DNA of 64,000 bases from Rhododendron vialii (lineage: Eukaryota > Streptophyta > Magnoliopsida > Ericales > Ericaceae). The position numbers and the translations under genes are program-made. This document shows positions 1 through 9,622 of the stretch, piece by piece; within the stretch, counting starts at the first letter, position 1, and every line of letters starts with the position of its first letter. The notes below the pieces were generated by a model. The model ran no database searches and was not told the origin of the DNA. It saw nothing but the letters and a program-made list of their open reading frames with translations. The stretch lies in contig NC_080568.1 in the NCBI RefSeq assembly GCF_030253575.1, positions 2,063,501-2,127,500 on the forward strand, in the 5' to 3' direction.

Positions 1-442
1 TAAACTTGTTCTGTCCAACTCGTATGCATGCTAAAGGGTGAGAAATTAAATGTTGAGTGTGTTGTGAGCAGGTTTGACCCATATCCCGTTGATGGTTCTC
101 AGTATATTCTTAGTTAGGTTTTAATCTCATGTCATGCCTAAACGTATTCGTTATCTACTTTAAATCGCTTCGGAATCTATGGCATATGTAAGAAATGATA
201 CAAGGCCATCTTCGCTTGATTAAAACCACAAGAGAGTCTCATTGTCCTTTAGAAATAAAGCCTAGTCCGCGTCTCACTCTTATCCATAGGAAACCGGATG
301 TTTGGGTGGATGGTTGGAAGTTGGTTTTAAGCTTTGCTGGGGCTGGCTTCAGGTTTACAGGCTCCGGGTGTATTTTAAAAGTGGCTCTGGGCGTCGGCAT
401 TGGCTATCGGGTGGCAAAGTTGAACTTCTGGAGATAAGCCTC

Positions 443-545
443 CCGTATCGATACAGCACGTAAGGCGTATCGATACGCGTTTGTTCGTGGGCAATCAGAA
501 AGACCCGTATCGATACGGATTTTGGACCGTATCGATACGCGTGGG
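443..545. repeat. Cluster of GTATCGATAC palindromes (upstream copy)
   Basis: Four copies of the 10-bp perfect palindrome GTATCGATAC lie in about 100 bp, upstream of the retroelement ORF. Flanks are partly shared (CCGTATCGATACGGATTTT; CCGTATCGATACGCG). The same arrangement recurs in the LTR at 3448-3620. Confidence 0.9.
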
Positions 546-1156
546 TTAAAGTCGAAATCTGCAGTTATCAAGGTCGGCCTCTTCATCTTCCCAAACTCCA
601 TTCTCTCTCACTAACCCTCCATAACCGCCCAAGCTCTTCGAAACCCAACCCCAAAAACACCAAAATCAACCCCAAAACTCCATAATCTCTCCCCAAAACT
701 CCAAGCTTTCAAGGAATTCCAAAGGTTTTCAAGGATTTCAAGTCAAATCCTACTCGTATTAAGGTAAATCCTCTCTCTCTCTCTCTCTATGCGCATAATC
801 TTCCATTGTTCTTCCTCTATATTAACTCCAAACCTTGATTACCCACTATATTGCCATGCATTGCTATTTTGAATCATCCTACCATGTTCTAAACCCCAAC
901 TTCCGAAATCACCCATGAACCCCTGTTTCCTAGATTTTTGAAATTTTGATTGGTTTTGGGACTGGAATTGCATGGCGAAGTTACCATTTGTGTACTTAAG
1001 TTTAGAAGCAAACTCTGTGTAGTACAACTCAGAAGTGTTGTGGATTCTGTCTGGCCGCCTATTTTTGCTGAAATTTGCACGTTCCTGGCTGCAATCTGGG
1101 TTGTTTTCGGTAGTATTTTGTTTCAAGATTTGGGATATTGTTCTGTTTGGTAGGTT

Positions 1157-2383
1157 TTGCATGCAATGGTGAGAACAAAGACTGTGGTTTCCAAGGGCAA
1201 GGCTCCGGCTTCTTCTTCGCAACAAGCGGAGGAGATAGTGCATGAAATGGAGGAGGAGGAGGAAATGATTGCAAACCCGCAAAAGCGAAGCCGGGCTAAG
1301 AGGAGGACGGCGGCTGAAATTCGTGCCGCAACTCAAAAGAAATGGGAAGAAGGGATTCAGAACCGGGGGTTCAAGAATGAGCGACATGTTGACGTCGACA
1401 ACCTTGGTATCGAGAATCCGTTTGTTCGTCGCATCCGCGACCAAGGTTTGTCTTACTACGTGGCCCCTAACCCTAGTTACAACAAAGAGCTTGTCGTAGA
1501 ATTTTACAAAAACATGAAAATTCCGCCTGAGGAGGATGAGAAGAAGGATGATGCCAAGGTAACATCAAAAATTGGGAAGATTACTATCGAGGTGACTTCA
1601 GGGTTTATTGCACGGGTTTTGAATTACCGCCAACCACCCGCGGATGATGTGAATTATCCCGATGAGGAGTATGTGGCGGATGAGACCGTTGTTCAGGAAT
1701 TGTACAAAAATCCTAGGGAGGCAAGTCTCCCTCATGTGCCGGGAAGGTTTAAGGAGGTATATCGGCTTGTCAATCAGCTAGTGCATCACAATTTCAATCC
1801 GAGGGGTACGGAGAACAAGCCGGATAGCTACGAAGGGGGGATGATTCACGCGTTCATGAATCCGAATGTGGTGTGTGACTGGGCAAAGGTTATATTTCAG
1901 GAGATGATTGATTTCAAAGCCAAGGCCCCAACCAACTCTAGATTGCCTTTTCCGTGTTTGGTGACCGTTATGTGTTTGGCTCAGAAGGTTCCCGCTTCCA
2001 AGTTTCCGGAGCGTGAAAAGCTCAATCCGGGGGATATTAACAGTTCCATACTCACCCGGAGTATCTCTCAGTCCCGACCTACTGCTGCTGCTGCCCCACG
2101 TGGGGAGTACTTGACCACTTTGCCACCAAAGGGTGCAAAGTCGGCTGCTTGGAACAAATTGCTGTTTTGCCAAGGGGTGGCCACTATGGGATGCCTGAAG
2201 AAACTGAAAAAGGAGACCCGAGCCAATGCAAGGAGGCAGCGGAAGATTGATCATAAGTTAGACTGGGTTCTGAGCCAAGGAGTGGGGCAAGCCAGTGAGC
2301 AATATGTGCCACCGCCCGAGGAGCCTGATGAGGACAGCGATGATTTTGCTGGGGATGAGCCAGTGTTTGTGGATGACGAGTAG
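1157..2383 (+). CDS. Retroelement ORF with putative plant transposon protein domain
   Basis: Uninterrupted 408-codon frame. The N-terminus is basic and low complexity (TKTVVSKGKAPASSS, then a glutamate run and a KRSRAKRR nuclear-localisation-like patch near residues 42-50). The middle (about residues 80-270, including GLSYYVAPNPSYN, LVVEFYKNM and MIHAFMNPNVVCDWAKVIFQEM) looks like the putative plant transposon protein domain found in ORFs near the 3' end of Athila-like elements. The C-terminus is acidic (EEPDEDSDD). I see no catalytic motif of reverse transcriptase, integrase or transposase. A second methionine four codons in (1166) could be the real start. Its function is not established; it is a retroelement gene rather than a host gene. 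Confidence 0.65.
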   Translation: MHAMVRTKTVVSKGKAPASSSQQAEEIVHEMEEEEEMIANPQKRSRAKRRTAAEIRAATQKKWEEGIQNRGFKNERHVDVDNLGIENPFVRRIRDQGLSYYVAPNPSYNKELVVEFYKNMKIPPEEDEKKDDAKVTSKIGKITIEVTSGFIARVLNYRQPPADDVNYPDEEYVADETVVQELYKNPREASLPHVPGRFKEVYRLVNQLVHHNFNPRGTENKPDSYEGGMIHAFMNPNVVCDWAKVIFQEMIDFKAKAPTNSRLPFPCLVTVMCLAQKVPASKFPEREKLNPGDINSSILTRSISQSRPTAAAAPRGEYLTTLPPKGAKSAAWNKLLFCQGVATMGCLKKLKKETRANARRQRKIDHKLDWVLSQGVGQASEQYVPPPEEPDEDSDDFAGDEPVFVDDE

Positions 2384-3447
2384 AGTCGGTGGAGTAGTTG
2401 GAAATCCCTCAACTTGGTCGGGGTGCTTGGTGGTTGACAGCCCATCTTTTATCTTTTATTTCGTTGTTTTAGTTTAGTTTGGTTTAGTTTAACTCGGACT
2501 TAATAGTTTAGTAAGTTTTTGTTGAGGCCGGCATGTGGCCTATGACTTGGTAGTTGGAGTTGGAGGCGGCCAAGGGTAGTTGAACCAAGCTAGTTTATGG
2601 CCGCTATCCTATTTTGCTAACCGTTCTTTGATTTAAAACCAAGGTCAATATATGCTATAAAGCCCTTAGTAGATCTTTAATATGCCTTGATTCCATTTCG
2701 ATTTATTGCCTGATAGCTAGTATATTTAGTTTGTGGCATGCTTTCTTTCGGCAATTTAGTTTTCAATCGTTTAGTCGTAAGTTCTGTTTAATGGTGCTCT
2801 CCACTTATAAGGCATGGTATTTTTGTTCCCCGTGCCTAATTCGAGCACTTTTCTTATGGGATATGGTTACATTGGTTGGAATTGGTTAAGTTATAGCTTC
2901 GTATCCGTCTTTTGTCTTTTGGCGCTCGGTTTGGATACTTGATTATAACTTGCTCAATATTTAGTTGATCGCTCAATTGTTGGCTGCGAGTTGTTTTGGA
3001 ATAATTAAGTTGTTTTAACTCTTGCCAATTAGTTGCAGTTTGAGTAGGTGCCAAGTAGCTCTGTCGGAAGGATGGTCTGGCGTTCTTTATTTTTCTTTAG
3101 TTCCTATTTTGTTGCTAGGGACTAGCAACGCTCAAGTTGGGGGGTGTGATACGCACCTAAGATTGCTTGATCGTGGTGCTTAAGTCCGTTAGTTAGAAGT
3201 GCTTTTAGCTTTTATTGTCGTTTTTAGTCGATATTGCTCGTGAGGTAGTTTGTTTAGTGTTTCAGGCAAAACGCCCTTAAAAGGCGTGTTTTGGATGCAA
3301 AGTCAACCCCCAAGTTAATTCAAGACTCATCGCTCGGTGGAACTTGTGCCAAAGTGACCAAAGAACGAAGGCGAGGAGCATCGGGCAAGCCAACGGTCGT
3401 CGGGTGTCAAGTTTTGGAGGCTGGCCTGAAGACCAGAGATAAGCTCC

Positions 3448-3620
3448 CCGTATCGATACGGATTTTGGACCGTATCGATACGCGTTTGTTATCTTTCCAA
3501 TCAGAGAGTCCCGTATCGATACGGCCATAATCTGTATCGATACGGGATTGTTACGGGAGATTGGCCTTTTCAGCTTAACGATGTGGTATCGATACTTTGC
3601 TTATTCTGTATCGATACGGA
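3448..3620. repeat. Cluster of GTATCGATAC palindromes (LTR copy)
   Basis: Six copies of GTATCGATAC in about 170 bp, some extended to CCGTATCGATACGG. Two are joined by the same ATTTTGGACC linker seen in the upstream cluster at 516-525. Confidence 0.9.
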
Positions 3621-3725
3621 GAGCTTCCGACCAGATATTTTGCTACTTTTTGGACTTTCCATTTATGGAATACTTGCTACTTATAGTATGTTTTTAGATA
3701 TTTGAGGAGAGAGAAACCCATTGTG

Positions 3726-3733
3726 TATAAATA
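3726..3733 (+). promoter_or_regulatory. TATA box of the retroelement LTR
   Basis: TATAAATA followed by GGGG, with a CT-rich stretch downstream. Its position inside the LTR fits a U3/R promoter. Confidence 0.55.
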
Positions 3734-4612
3734 GGGGTCTCCTCTCTCCCCTTTGTTATCTAGGTCTTTAATAGCTTTTAATTTTCCTCCATTAATGGTC
3801 TTTCAAGCTTTTCTAGTGTAATTCCTTAAGAACTCAAGTAAGTAATTCTCGTTTGTTAATTTCTCGTTTATTAAAGTTGTTCCTACGGACTAGATCTTTT
3901 ATAATATCAAGTTTGTTTTCGTTTTCATCGGTTAAAAGTCATGTCTCGTTTTTATGCTTTCTTTCATGCTTTAGCTATGTGTGAGTAGTTGATAGGCCAA
4001 GTCTCGGGGTAATCTTTCCCGATGACTTAGGTGGTTATTTGGTTCTCAAACCTTCGGGCTTAAAATCTTGATTTTCGGAATTTCATTAATCTAGCCTTTT
4101 TGGTCTAAGCGAGGCGTGTTAACTCCTTGGTATGAAGCTTAGTCAAGCGGTCTTGGCAAGCGACATATTGAGGGCTCGTGGCCCCCTACGTGTTAGATAC
4201 ATTAGCAAAAATAGGTTGATTCAATTCCGGTTAATCACATCTTTTGATAAACATAGTCATTAAAGCTAAATTCTCCGGGCGTGAGCACGCGGTCGTGGCT
4301 CTCGCCTGAGTTATATTGAGAACCGGTAACATCCTTAGTCAAGGGTTAGACGATCCCTAGACTTGCCTCCTTTTAGTTTATTAAGCGTTATCCTAGTCAA
4401 TTGCCTTGGCAATTTTCATCGTTTCAAAGCAAAACCAAGTTGGCCGTCTTAAACGCCACAATCCATCTTACAAAACCTACAATCCGATTAAGCTACATTC
4501 GAATTCTCTGTGGGTACGATCCCGGACTTCCGGATATTATGCTACCGACGACCTAGCCCTACGCTTGGGGTATTCAACCTTATATTTGGAGGCGAGGTTT
4601 GAAGGCGAAGCA

Positions 4613-5483
4613 AGTGGTGACTCTTTTTTCATTAAAAAACATCTCACTTTCGCAAGTGTAGTGGAATTATTGTAATATTGGAAACAAAAAGTTGAGAATG
4701 AAATATATACAAAATGTATTAAAGTGATTAAATAAAGAACAATTTAAGAAGTCAATAATAAAAAAAATACAAAATCTGAAAGGAAAAAAAAAAAAAAAAG
4801 AGTTGTCCTCAAGTGGCTCCGCCACTGCTCACCGTCCTCCCATTCGCACAACTCACTGGGGGAACAAAGGCACCCGCATAGGGTGGATAAGGTTCCGCTC
4901 AAGGAAGGAGCCTGTTGGTTTATAAAACACTAGTTTCAGTCTTTCATGTAGAGACAATCCTTGCCCAAAAGCTGTTTTAGGGGTCGTTCCATTTTTTTTC
5001 TAATTATCTTCTTTTTTTTAAAAGAAGATTTAGTAAGAAAGCGAACTGGGCCCGTGTTTAAAGGCCGGGTCCACCCTCTGATGTGAGACACTAGAAAAGA
5101 AAAGGACTTCACCAGCGTCGGTGATACGCACTCCGGATATGATGTTACAAATTGAACCGTTTGGGTGTCTGCCAAGAGGAAGCTGACCCCTTCCATCAAC
5201 AACAGAAGTCTCGACTATGGCTATAATATTGGATATTGATTATTCCGCACTAACCTATATTTCCACAGCATCAAAATATTTTCCGAACATGTCGCTATAG
5301 TATACAATTCACGTGAAAATTAGCATAGACAATTAATTCAACTCGATCTGCAAACTGAACGGTTCTGATTTCAGAACCCAAGTGAGCCCCTACTTTGCGC
5401 GCAACAGCTACACGAGTTCAACCTGGAAAGTAACCCACCTGCCAAAATGGCACTGCAATAGGTCAAACCCACGTGGGTTCCAT
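4613..5483. other. Gene-free spacer
   Basis: AT-rich sequence with an A-rich stretch ending near 4799. A modest ORF on the minus strand (4936-5202) has no recognisable domain. I see no supported gene or repeat here. Confidence 0.5.
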
Positions 5484-5492
5484 TTTGATATA

Positions 5493-5878
5493 GGAGAATG
5501 ATACCCCACCGCAGTTCCCCCACCGAACAGCCCACCGCACGCACGCTGGGCCCACTCCGGCCACCGGACGGCCGATCCGATCCGTCCAAAAATTCTATAA
5601 AAAAAAACCGAGTGGGTCTCCGTGAAAATCAACGGCATCCGACATGCGTAAGTGCTCGAACCAATCTTCCATCTTTTAACGGCTCGGATCTCTATTTTTG
5701 GAAGTTCGGATCGAGCACTTACACATATCGGATGCCATTGATTTTCACAAAGACCCACTCGGTTTTTTTTTTTAGAATTTTTGGACGGATCGAATCGGCC
5801 GTCCGGTGGCCTGAATGGGCCCGGCGTGCGTGCGGTGGGCTGTTCGGTGGGGGAATTGCGGTGGGGGTATCATTCTCC
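5493..5878. mobile_element. Foldback MITE, Mutator-like, with 9-bp target duplication
   Basis: 386-bp element that is almost entirely one inverted repeat. It begins GGAGAATGATACCCC and ends GGGGTATCATTCTCC. The arms of about 190 bp match nearly throughout, with scattered, mostly transition, differences. It is flanked on both sides by the perfect 9-bp direct repeat TTTGATATA (5484-5492 and 5879-5887). A 9-bp duplication and long terminal inverted repeats point to the Mutator superfamily. Open frames inside it are artefacts of the GC-rich arms. Confidence 0.9.
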
Positions 5879-6048
5879 TTTGATATACCAGCTTAACAAG
5901 AAACCAGATAATGGGTTAGTTGAAATGTGTCTTTTGAGGAGTACCTAGCTAGGACCCAATAAAGATTTGTATGTGTGTTATTTAATACTACTATATGTAT
6001 TCAAGAGCACTTATAGTCTGTATCAATTGGGTAGGAGTGATTCAATTA

Positions 6049-6435
6049 CCCAGTTCTCTTGAACTTAATTTAAATTTAAAAGTTTTGTCTTTATTTAAAT
6101 TTTTTTCGCATTTATTAATTTTGCACCAAGCTTTTGTAGGTTATTGATTCATCTCGACGAGAGGAATCGGAAAAATATAATTTTGGCAATTTTACCCAAG
6201 TTGAGAAGTAACCACGTTTTAGCAAAAAAAATAACATTTTTGCGTTAAAAAATGGTTATTTCTCAAAATACTTGGATAAAAGTAAAAAAAAAATACTTTC
6301 CCGATTCCTCTCGTCGAGACGATTCAATAACCTACAAAAGTTTGGCACAAAATTAAAAAATGTGAAAAAAAATTCAAATAAAAACAAAACTCTCAAATTT
6401 AAGTTAAATTTAAATTAAATTCAAAAGAACAGGGC
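6049..6435. mobile_element. Foldback MITE, hAT-like
   Basis: About 390 bp of AT-rich sequence whose two halves are reverse complements. The left arm includes TTGTAGGTTATTGATTC and CTCGACGAGAGGAATCGG; the right arm includes CCGATTCCTCTCGTCGAG and CAATAACCTACAAAAG. Ends are CCCAGTTCTCTTGAA and TTCAAAAGAACAGGG. Flanks TTCAATTA and CTAAATTA match at 6 of 8 bases, suggesting an old 8-bp target duplication. Confidence 0.75.
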
Positions 6436-6688
6436 CTAAATTAGAGTACAATAATTAGAGCATCACTTTTGAATGTGTCAAACAAGATGATTCATTTCGG
6501 GGACTCACGTTGTGGTTTTTCTTTTTTTCTTCCTTTGTTTTTATTATATTGGCAGTATTTTGACTTGTGAATGTGTCATTGAATAAATTGTTTGAAATTG
6601 AGGGTAGCTGCATGCATGGTTTCACCTACCAGTCAGTCAGCACTCAGCCTGCTGTTCTGTCCTAACTATTGCAAGGTTAGTACTCATA

Positions 6689-7068
6689 GGCTCCGTTTGA
6701 TAACAGTGATATAGATGGATGAGATGCGTAAGGAGATGAGATTAAGATTGAGATTGATAATGAGAAGAGATTGATAATGAATATGTTTGTTTGGGATGAG
6801 ATTTGATGATTGGGTTATTAAGTATTATGTTTGTTTGAGATGAGATTGGTTTAATAGAAGAGATTAGTAATGAGAAGAGATTGGTAATGAGGAGAGGTTG
6901 GGATGAGATTACTAATACCATCTCCAAGAGGGTATTAGCAATACCCCCAAGTTGGGATCTTAGCAATCCCACCAGATTGACCATATTTGAGAAACCAAAC
7001 AAGGTATTGATAATACCCCCACTTTACCAATCCAATCCCAACCCCTTGAAGGGTTATCAAACGGGGCC
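6689..7068. mobile_element. MITE with GGCTCCGTTTGATAAC ends, Harbinger-like
   Basis: Terminal inverted repeats are GGCTCCGTTTGATAAC on the left and GTTATCAAACGGGGCC on the right (one mismatch). ATA flanks both ends (6686-6688 and 7069-7071), which would fit a 3-bp duplication. The interior is rich in GAGATTGATAATGAG-type direct repeats on the left and their complements on the right. Confidence 0.75.
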
Positions 7069-7071
7069 ATA

Positions 7072-7547
7072 AAAAAGACTAGAAAATAAAATGAAAGGAC
7101 CGTGAAACTGAGTTATATTTGGTAATTTTGATCGTCTTTTCTGAATTTTTTGTTATATTCACGTTTTATTTTTTAGATCAATCACCTGTCTTGCAAGAGG
7201 AGTCTAAAAAGAAAAACTTATAACCAAAAACAATAAAAAGTTCAAATAAAGATGACAGTATCGAACAGCTGGCATATTTTTGTCTATATTCTCATTCTAT
7301 ATGCAATTTTCTAACTTTGGTCTAGATTTTCATATTTTTTTTATTCCTCTCGTTAAAACGTGATCAAAATCCAAAATGAGACGAAAAAGTAAACAAAAAG
7401 TACGAAAAAAATAACAAAAAAATATACTAGATAAAAAATTTAGGAAAACTCACCCTAGTCGCCCCCCATTTTTTCCCTTTAACGTTGGATGCCAATTGTT
7501 CTGAAAGTACTATTGGGCGAGGTCCAATTTTGACAGAAAGTCCAGTA
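7072..7547. other. Gene-free AT-rich spacer
   Basis: No open frame, repeat family or motif that I can support. Confidence 0.5.
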
Positions 7548-7781
7548 CTTCTTCCGTCACAAATTGGATGTTAATCTTTGATATTCGTGTCAATTTTAAT
7601 TCCTTATATCTTTCAATATGAATCTCAAAAAATATGCAATATGGATCTTGTTTGATAGTTCTCGATTAGTTTTATTATACAAAGTTTTCAAACTCATGAA
7701 AAATATTATAGATTGAAATATATAAATAATGAAAAATTACATGAGTTTCAAAAATTATAATTCTTTTTGGGACGGAGGAAG
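7548..7781. mobile_element. Stowaway MITE
   Basis: Begins CTTCTTCCGTCAC and ends GGGACGGAGGAAG, with TA duplicated at 7546-7547 and 7782-7783. The interior arms are complementary (ATGAGTTTC / GAAACTCAT type). Typical of Tc1/mariner-derived Stowaway elements. Confidence 0.85.
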
Positions 7782-8029
7782 TACTATTTTGAGGCCCCAT
7801 TCGACAAAATCAACTTATTCTTATTCTGATATCGATAAGAATTTGATCAACTCATTCAATTTTGCCCCGGCGAATTTAGGAACAAAAATCGATCACACCC
7901 TAGTTGAGATCAGAATGAGCTAACCTTTTGCCGAAACTTTGAAAACATATTCTGAACAAATCTCCGATTATTTGTTTTGGATTAGAAGGTGGACCTCACA
8001 CAATCCGATGTACATTTGATAACAATAGG

Positions 8030-8282
8030 AGGGCTGTAAACGAGCCGAACTAAGCTTTGTCAAGTTCCAACTCTGATCGAGCCGAGTTTAGTTATTTACT
8101 AAACGAGCCTATTTAATCAAGTTGAGCCGCCCTTAACGAACCGAACTCTTGTCGAACGATCCAAGCTTCACTCGGCTCGTTTAGTGAAAACTCGAATTCA
8201 AACTTGGCTCATTTACCGAGCCGTACCAAATGTTAACGAGCCAAGACAAACTCGCAAGCTGTTCGGTTCGTTTATAGACCGA
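8030..8282. mobile_element. hAT-type MITE rich in ACGAGCCGA motifs
   Basis: The left end AGGGCTGTAAACGAGCCGAA and right end TTCGGTTCGTTTATAGACC are an imperfect inverted repeat. The interior repeats GAGCC and CTCGTTTA blocks on both strands. This end type (AGGGCTGNAAACGAGC) is common in plant hAT MITEs. No clear 8-bp target duplication remains. Confidence 0.7.
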
Positions 8283-8283
8283 A

Positions 8284-8730
8284 GTGAGTGAGTTATATCA
8301 CCAAGCCAACAGGCGACGCACGTTACCAACTTTGAAACACCGTGGGCCGCGTGGGGGCGCTCTACTATACCCATGTCCACCAAATGGGCCCAACGGATTT
8401 CTTTTCATGATGTGCGAGTTAGGAATTCACCATTGTCTTCTTCGATTTAAATTAACAGTAGCAATCAATAACAAAACAGATTTTGGCAGGACTTGCGCAA
8501 AGCTGCTACGAGACCCACGGGCACGCGGATTCACATATTGTATTTAAGCTGGTTTCTCATGGATCTATTCTTTTCTTTTCTTTTTATGAATAGTTTGGAT
8601 CATCTGTGCAGGATCCGAAGTGGGCTCCTGTAGCCATCAGCTTCCCGTCGGTTTCTTTAGTTTTTTCGGGACTTCTATTAACGATTCTCCGTTTATTCTG
8701 AGAGCAAAATATGAGAACATGGGAATGACT
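8284..8730. other. Gene-free spacer
   Basis: Short frames only; nothing recognised on either strand. Confidence 0.45.
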
Positions 8731-8732
8731 TC

Positions 8733-9028
8733 GGTGTCCCATGTCATTTTGGAAACACCGTAACTTTTGACATAACAAAACTATTATAAGTATAACCAAA
8801 ACCTATTACAAGCATAACAGAACCATTGCAAGGCATAACGAAAACCATAGCAAGGCATAACTTATTTGTTATGTCTTGGTTGGGTTTAGTTACGCCTTTG
8901 TTGATTTTTTAGATATTTCTTGATTATGCCTTGTTTGGATTTTGTTATGCTTGTAATTGATTTTAGTTATGCTCCTAATGATAAAATTATGCCAAAAATT
9001 ACGGTATCTTCAAAATGACCGGGGTATG
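8733..9028. mobile_element. Inverted-repeat element (MITE-like)
   Basis: The left arm (GTCATTTTGG, CACCGTAACTTTTGACATAAC, TTACAAGCATAAC) is matched in reverse complement by the right arm (GTTATGCTTGTAA, TTATGCCAAAAATTACGGT, CAAAATGACC). The loop contains direct repeats of GCAAGGCATAAC. I cannot place the ends exactly and see no convincing target duplication. Confidence 0.6.
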
Positions 9029-9622
9029 AAACTTTAGATGTTCTAGTAGAGTTAATCCCGACTATTCACCGGACCAAAACGAACATTAGCATACTGGACA
9101 GCAGCCGAACCCGAGCAATATTGATTAGGTATGGATCCCCATGCTTTGGAACTAGAAGTATATTTTTCCTTATTAAAAAAAACGCAATAAATGCCTTGTC
9201 AGTATCATTCAGTTCTTGAAAATTGCAAATCGCCGGAGAGGATCATGTCCGTTCTATACATTGAGGCCCTGTTTCTATTAACTTAAAATATTAAAAATTT
9301 AACGAATTGTACTATCGTGTGTTTATTGATAATAAAATTTCAATATTTTACCATCTCGTTTTTATTAATAAAAAATATCGATTAAATTTGTTTTTACTAC
9401 AGTAATTTTATTCATAAATCTATCAACAATTTATTCATTACTAAAAACAATTTTACATTTTTCAATAATTTATTCACTGTCAAAAATACCTAACAAATAA
9501 AAATCTATAAATTTTTCGCTACCACGAATATCCCGACCTTGAGCCTCTTCCCAATTACCATCTCCCAATCCACACTGAAAACTCTCTCTCCCCCCTCTCT
9601 AGCTCTCTAGAGAGAGAGAGAG
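9029..9622. other. Gene-free spacer upstream of the dioxygenase pseudogene
   Basis: AT-rich; contains a CT/GA-rich stretch (9585-9622) just before the old start codon, which would have been its 5' leader. GGCCCTGTTTCTATTAA near 9266 looks like one end of a hAT-type MITE, but its partner was not found. Confidence 0.4.

Larger units (their letters stand above)
1..4612 (+). mobile_element. 3' part of an Athila-like LTR retrotransposon
   Basis: The window opens inside this element, so its 5' LTR and any gag-pol are outside view. Visible parts in order are an unassigned spacer, a long ORF at 1157-2383, about 740 bp of noncoding sequence, a G-rich polypurine tract just before 3145, and an LTR starting TGTGATACGC. 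ORF downstream of pol, then polypurine tract, then LTR is the usual 3' end of Athila-type Ty3 elements; the assignment rests on that layout and on the ORF family. The right edge is uncertain. CA at 4611-4612 is a possible LTR end, and is followed by AGTGGTGACTC, which resembles a primer binding site. That would be odd after a 3' LTR unless elements are tandem. Confidence 0.6.
3145..4612 (+). mobile_element. Putative 3' LTR of the Athila-like element
   Basis: Begins directly after the purine tract AAGTTGGGGGG with TGTGATACGC (or TGATACGC at 3147). It carries a TATA box at 3726-3733 and an array of GTATCGATAC palindromes. Near its end is the phrase CTGTGGGTACGATCCCGGAC, of a kind seen at the ends of Athila and Ogre LTRs. 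The length, about 1.47 kb, suits the family. The 3' limit is a guess because the second LTR is not in the window. Confidence 0.55.

Noticed and set aside
839-1444. 201-codon minus-strand frame overlapping the retroelement ORF
   Set aside because: Antisense shadow of a purine-rich coding region; low complexity (Leu/Arg/His runs) and no domain.
5498-5896. 132-codon frame and its antisense partner
   Set aside because: Both lie in the arms of the foldback MITE; the two translations resemble each other only because the arms are inverted copies.
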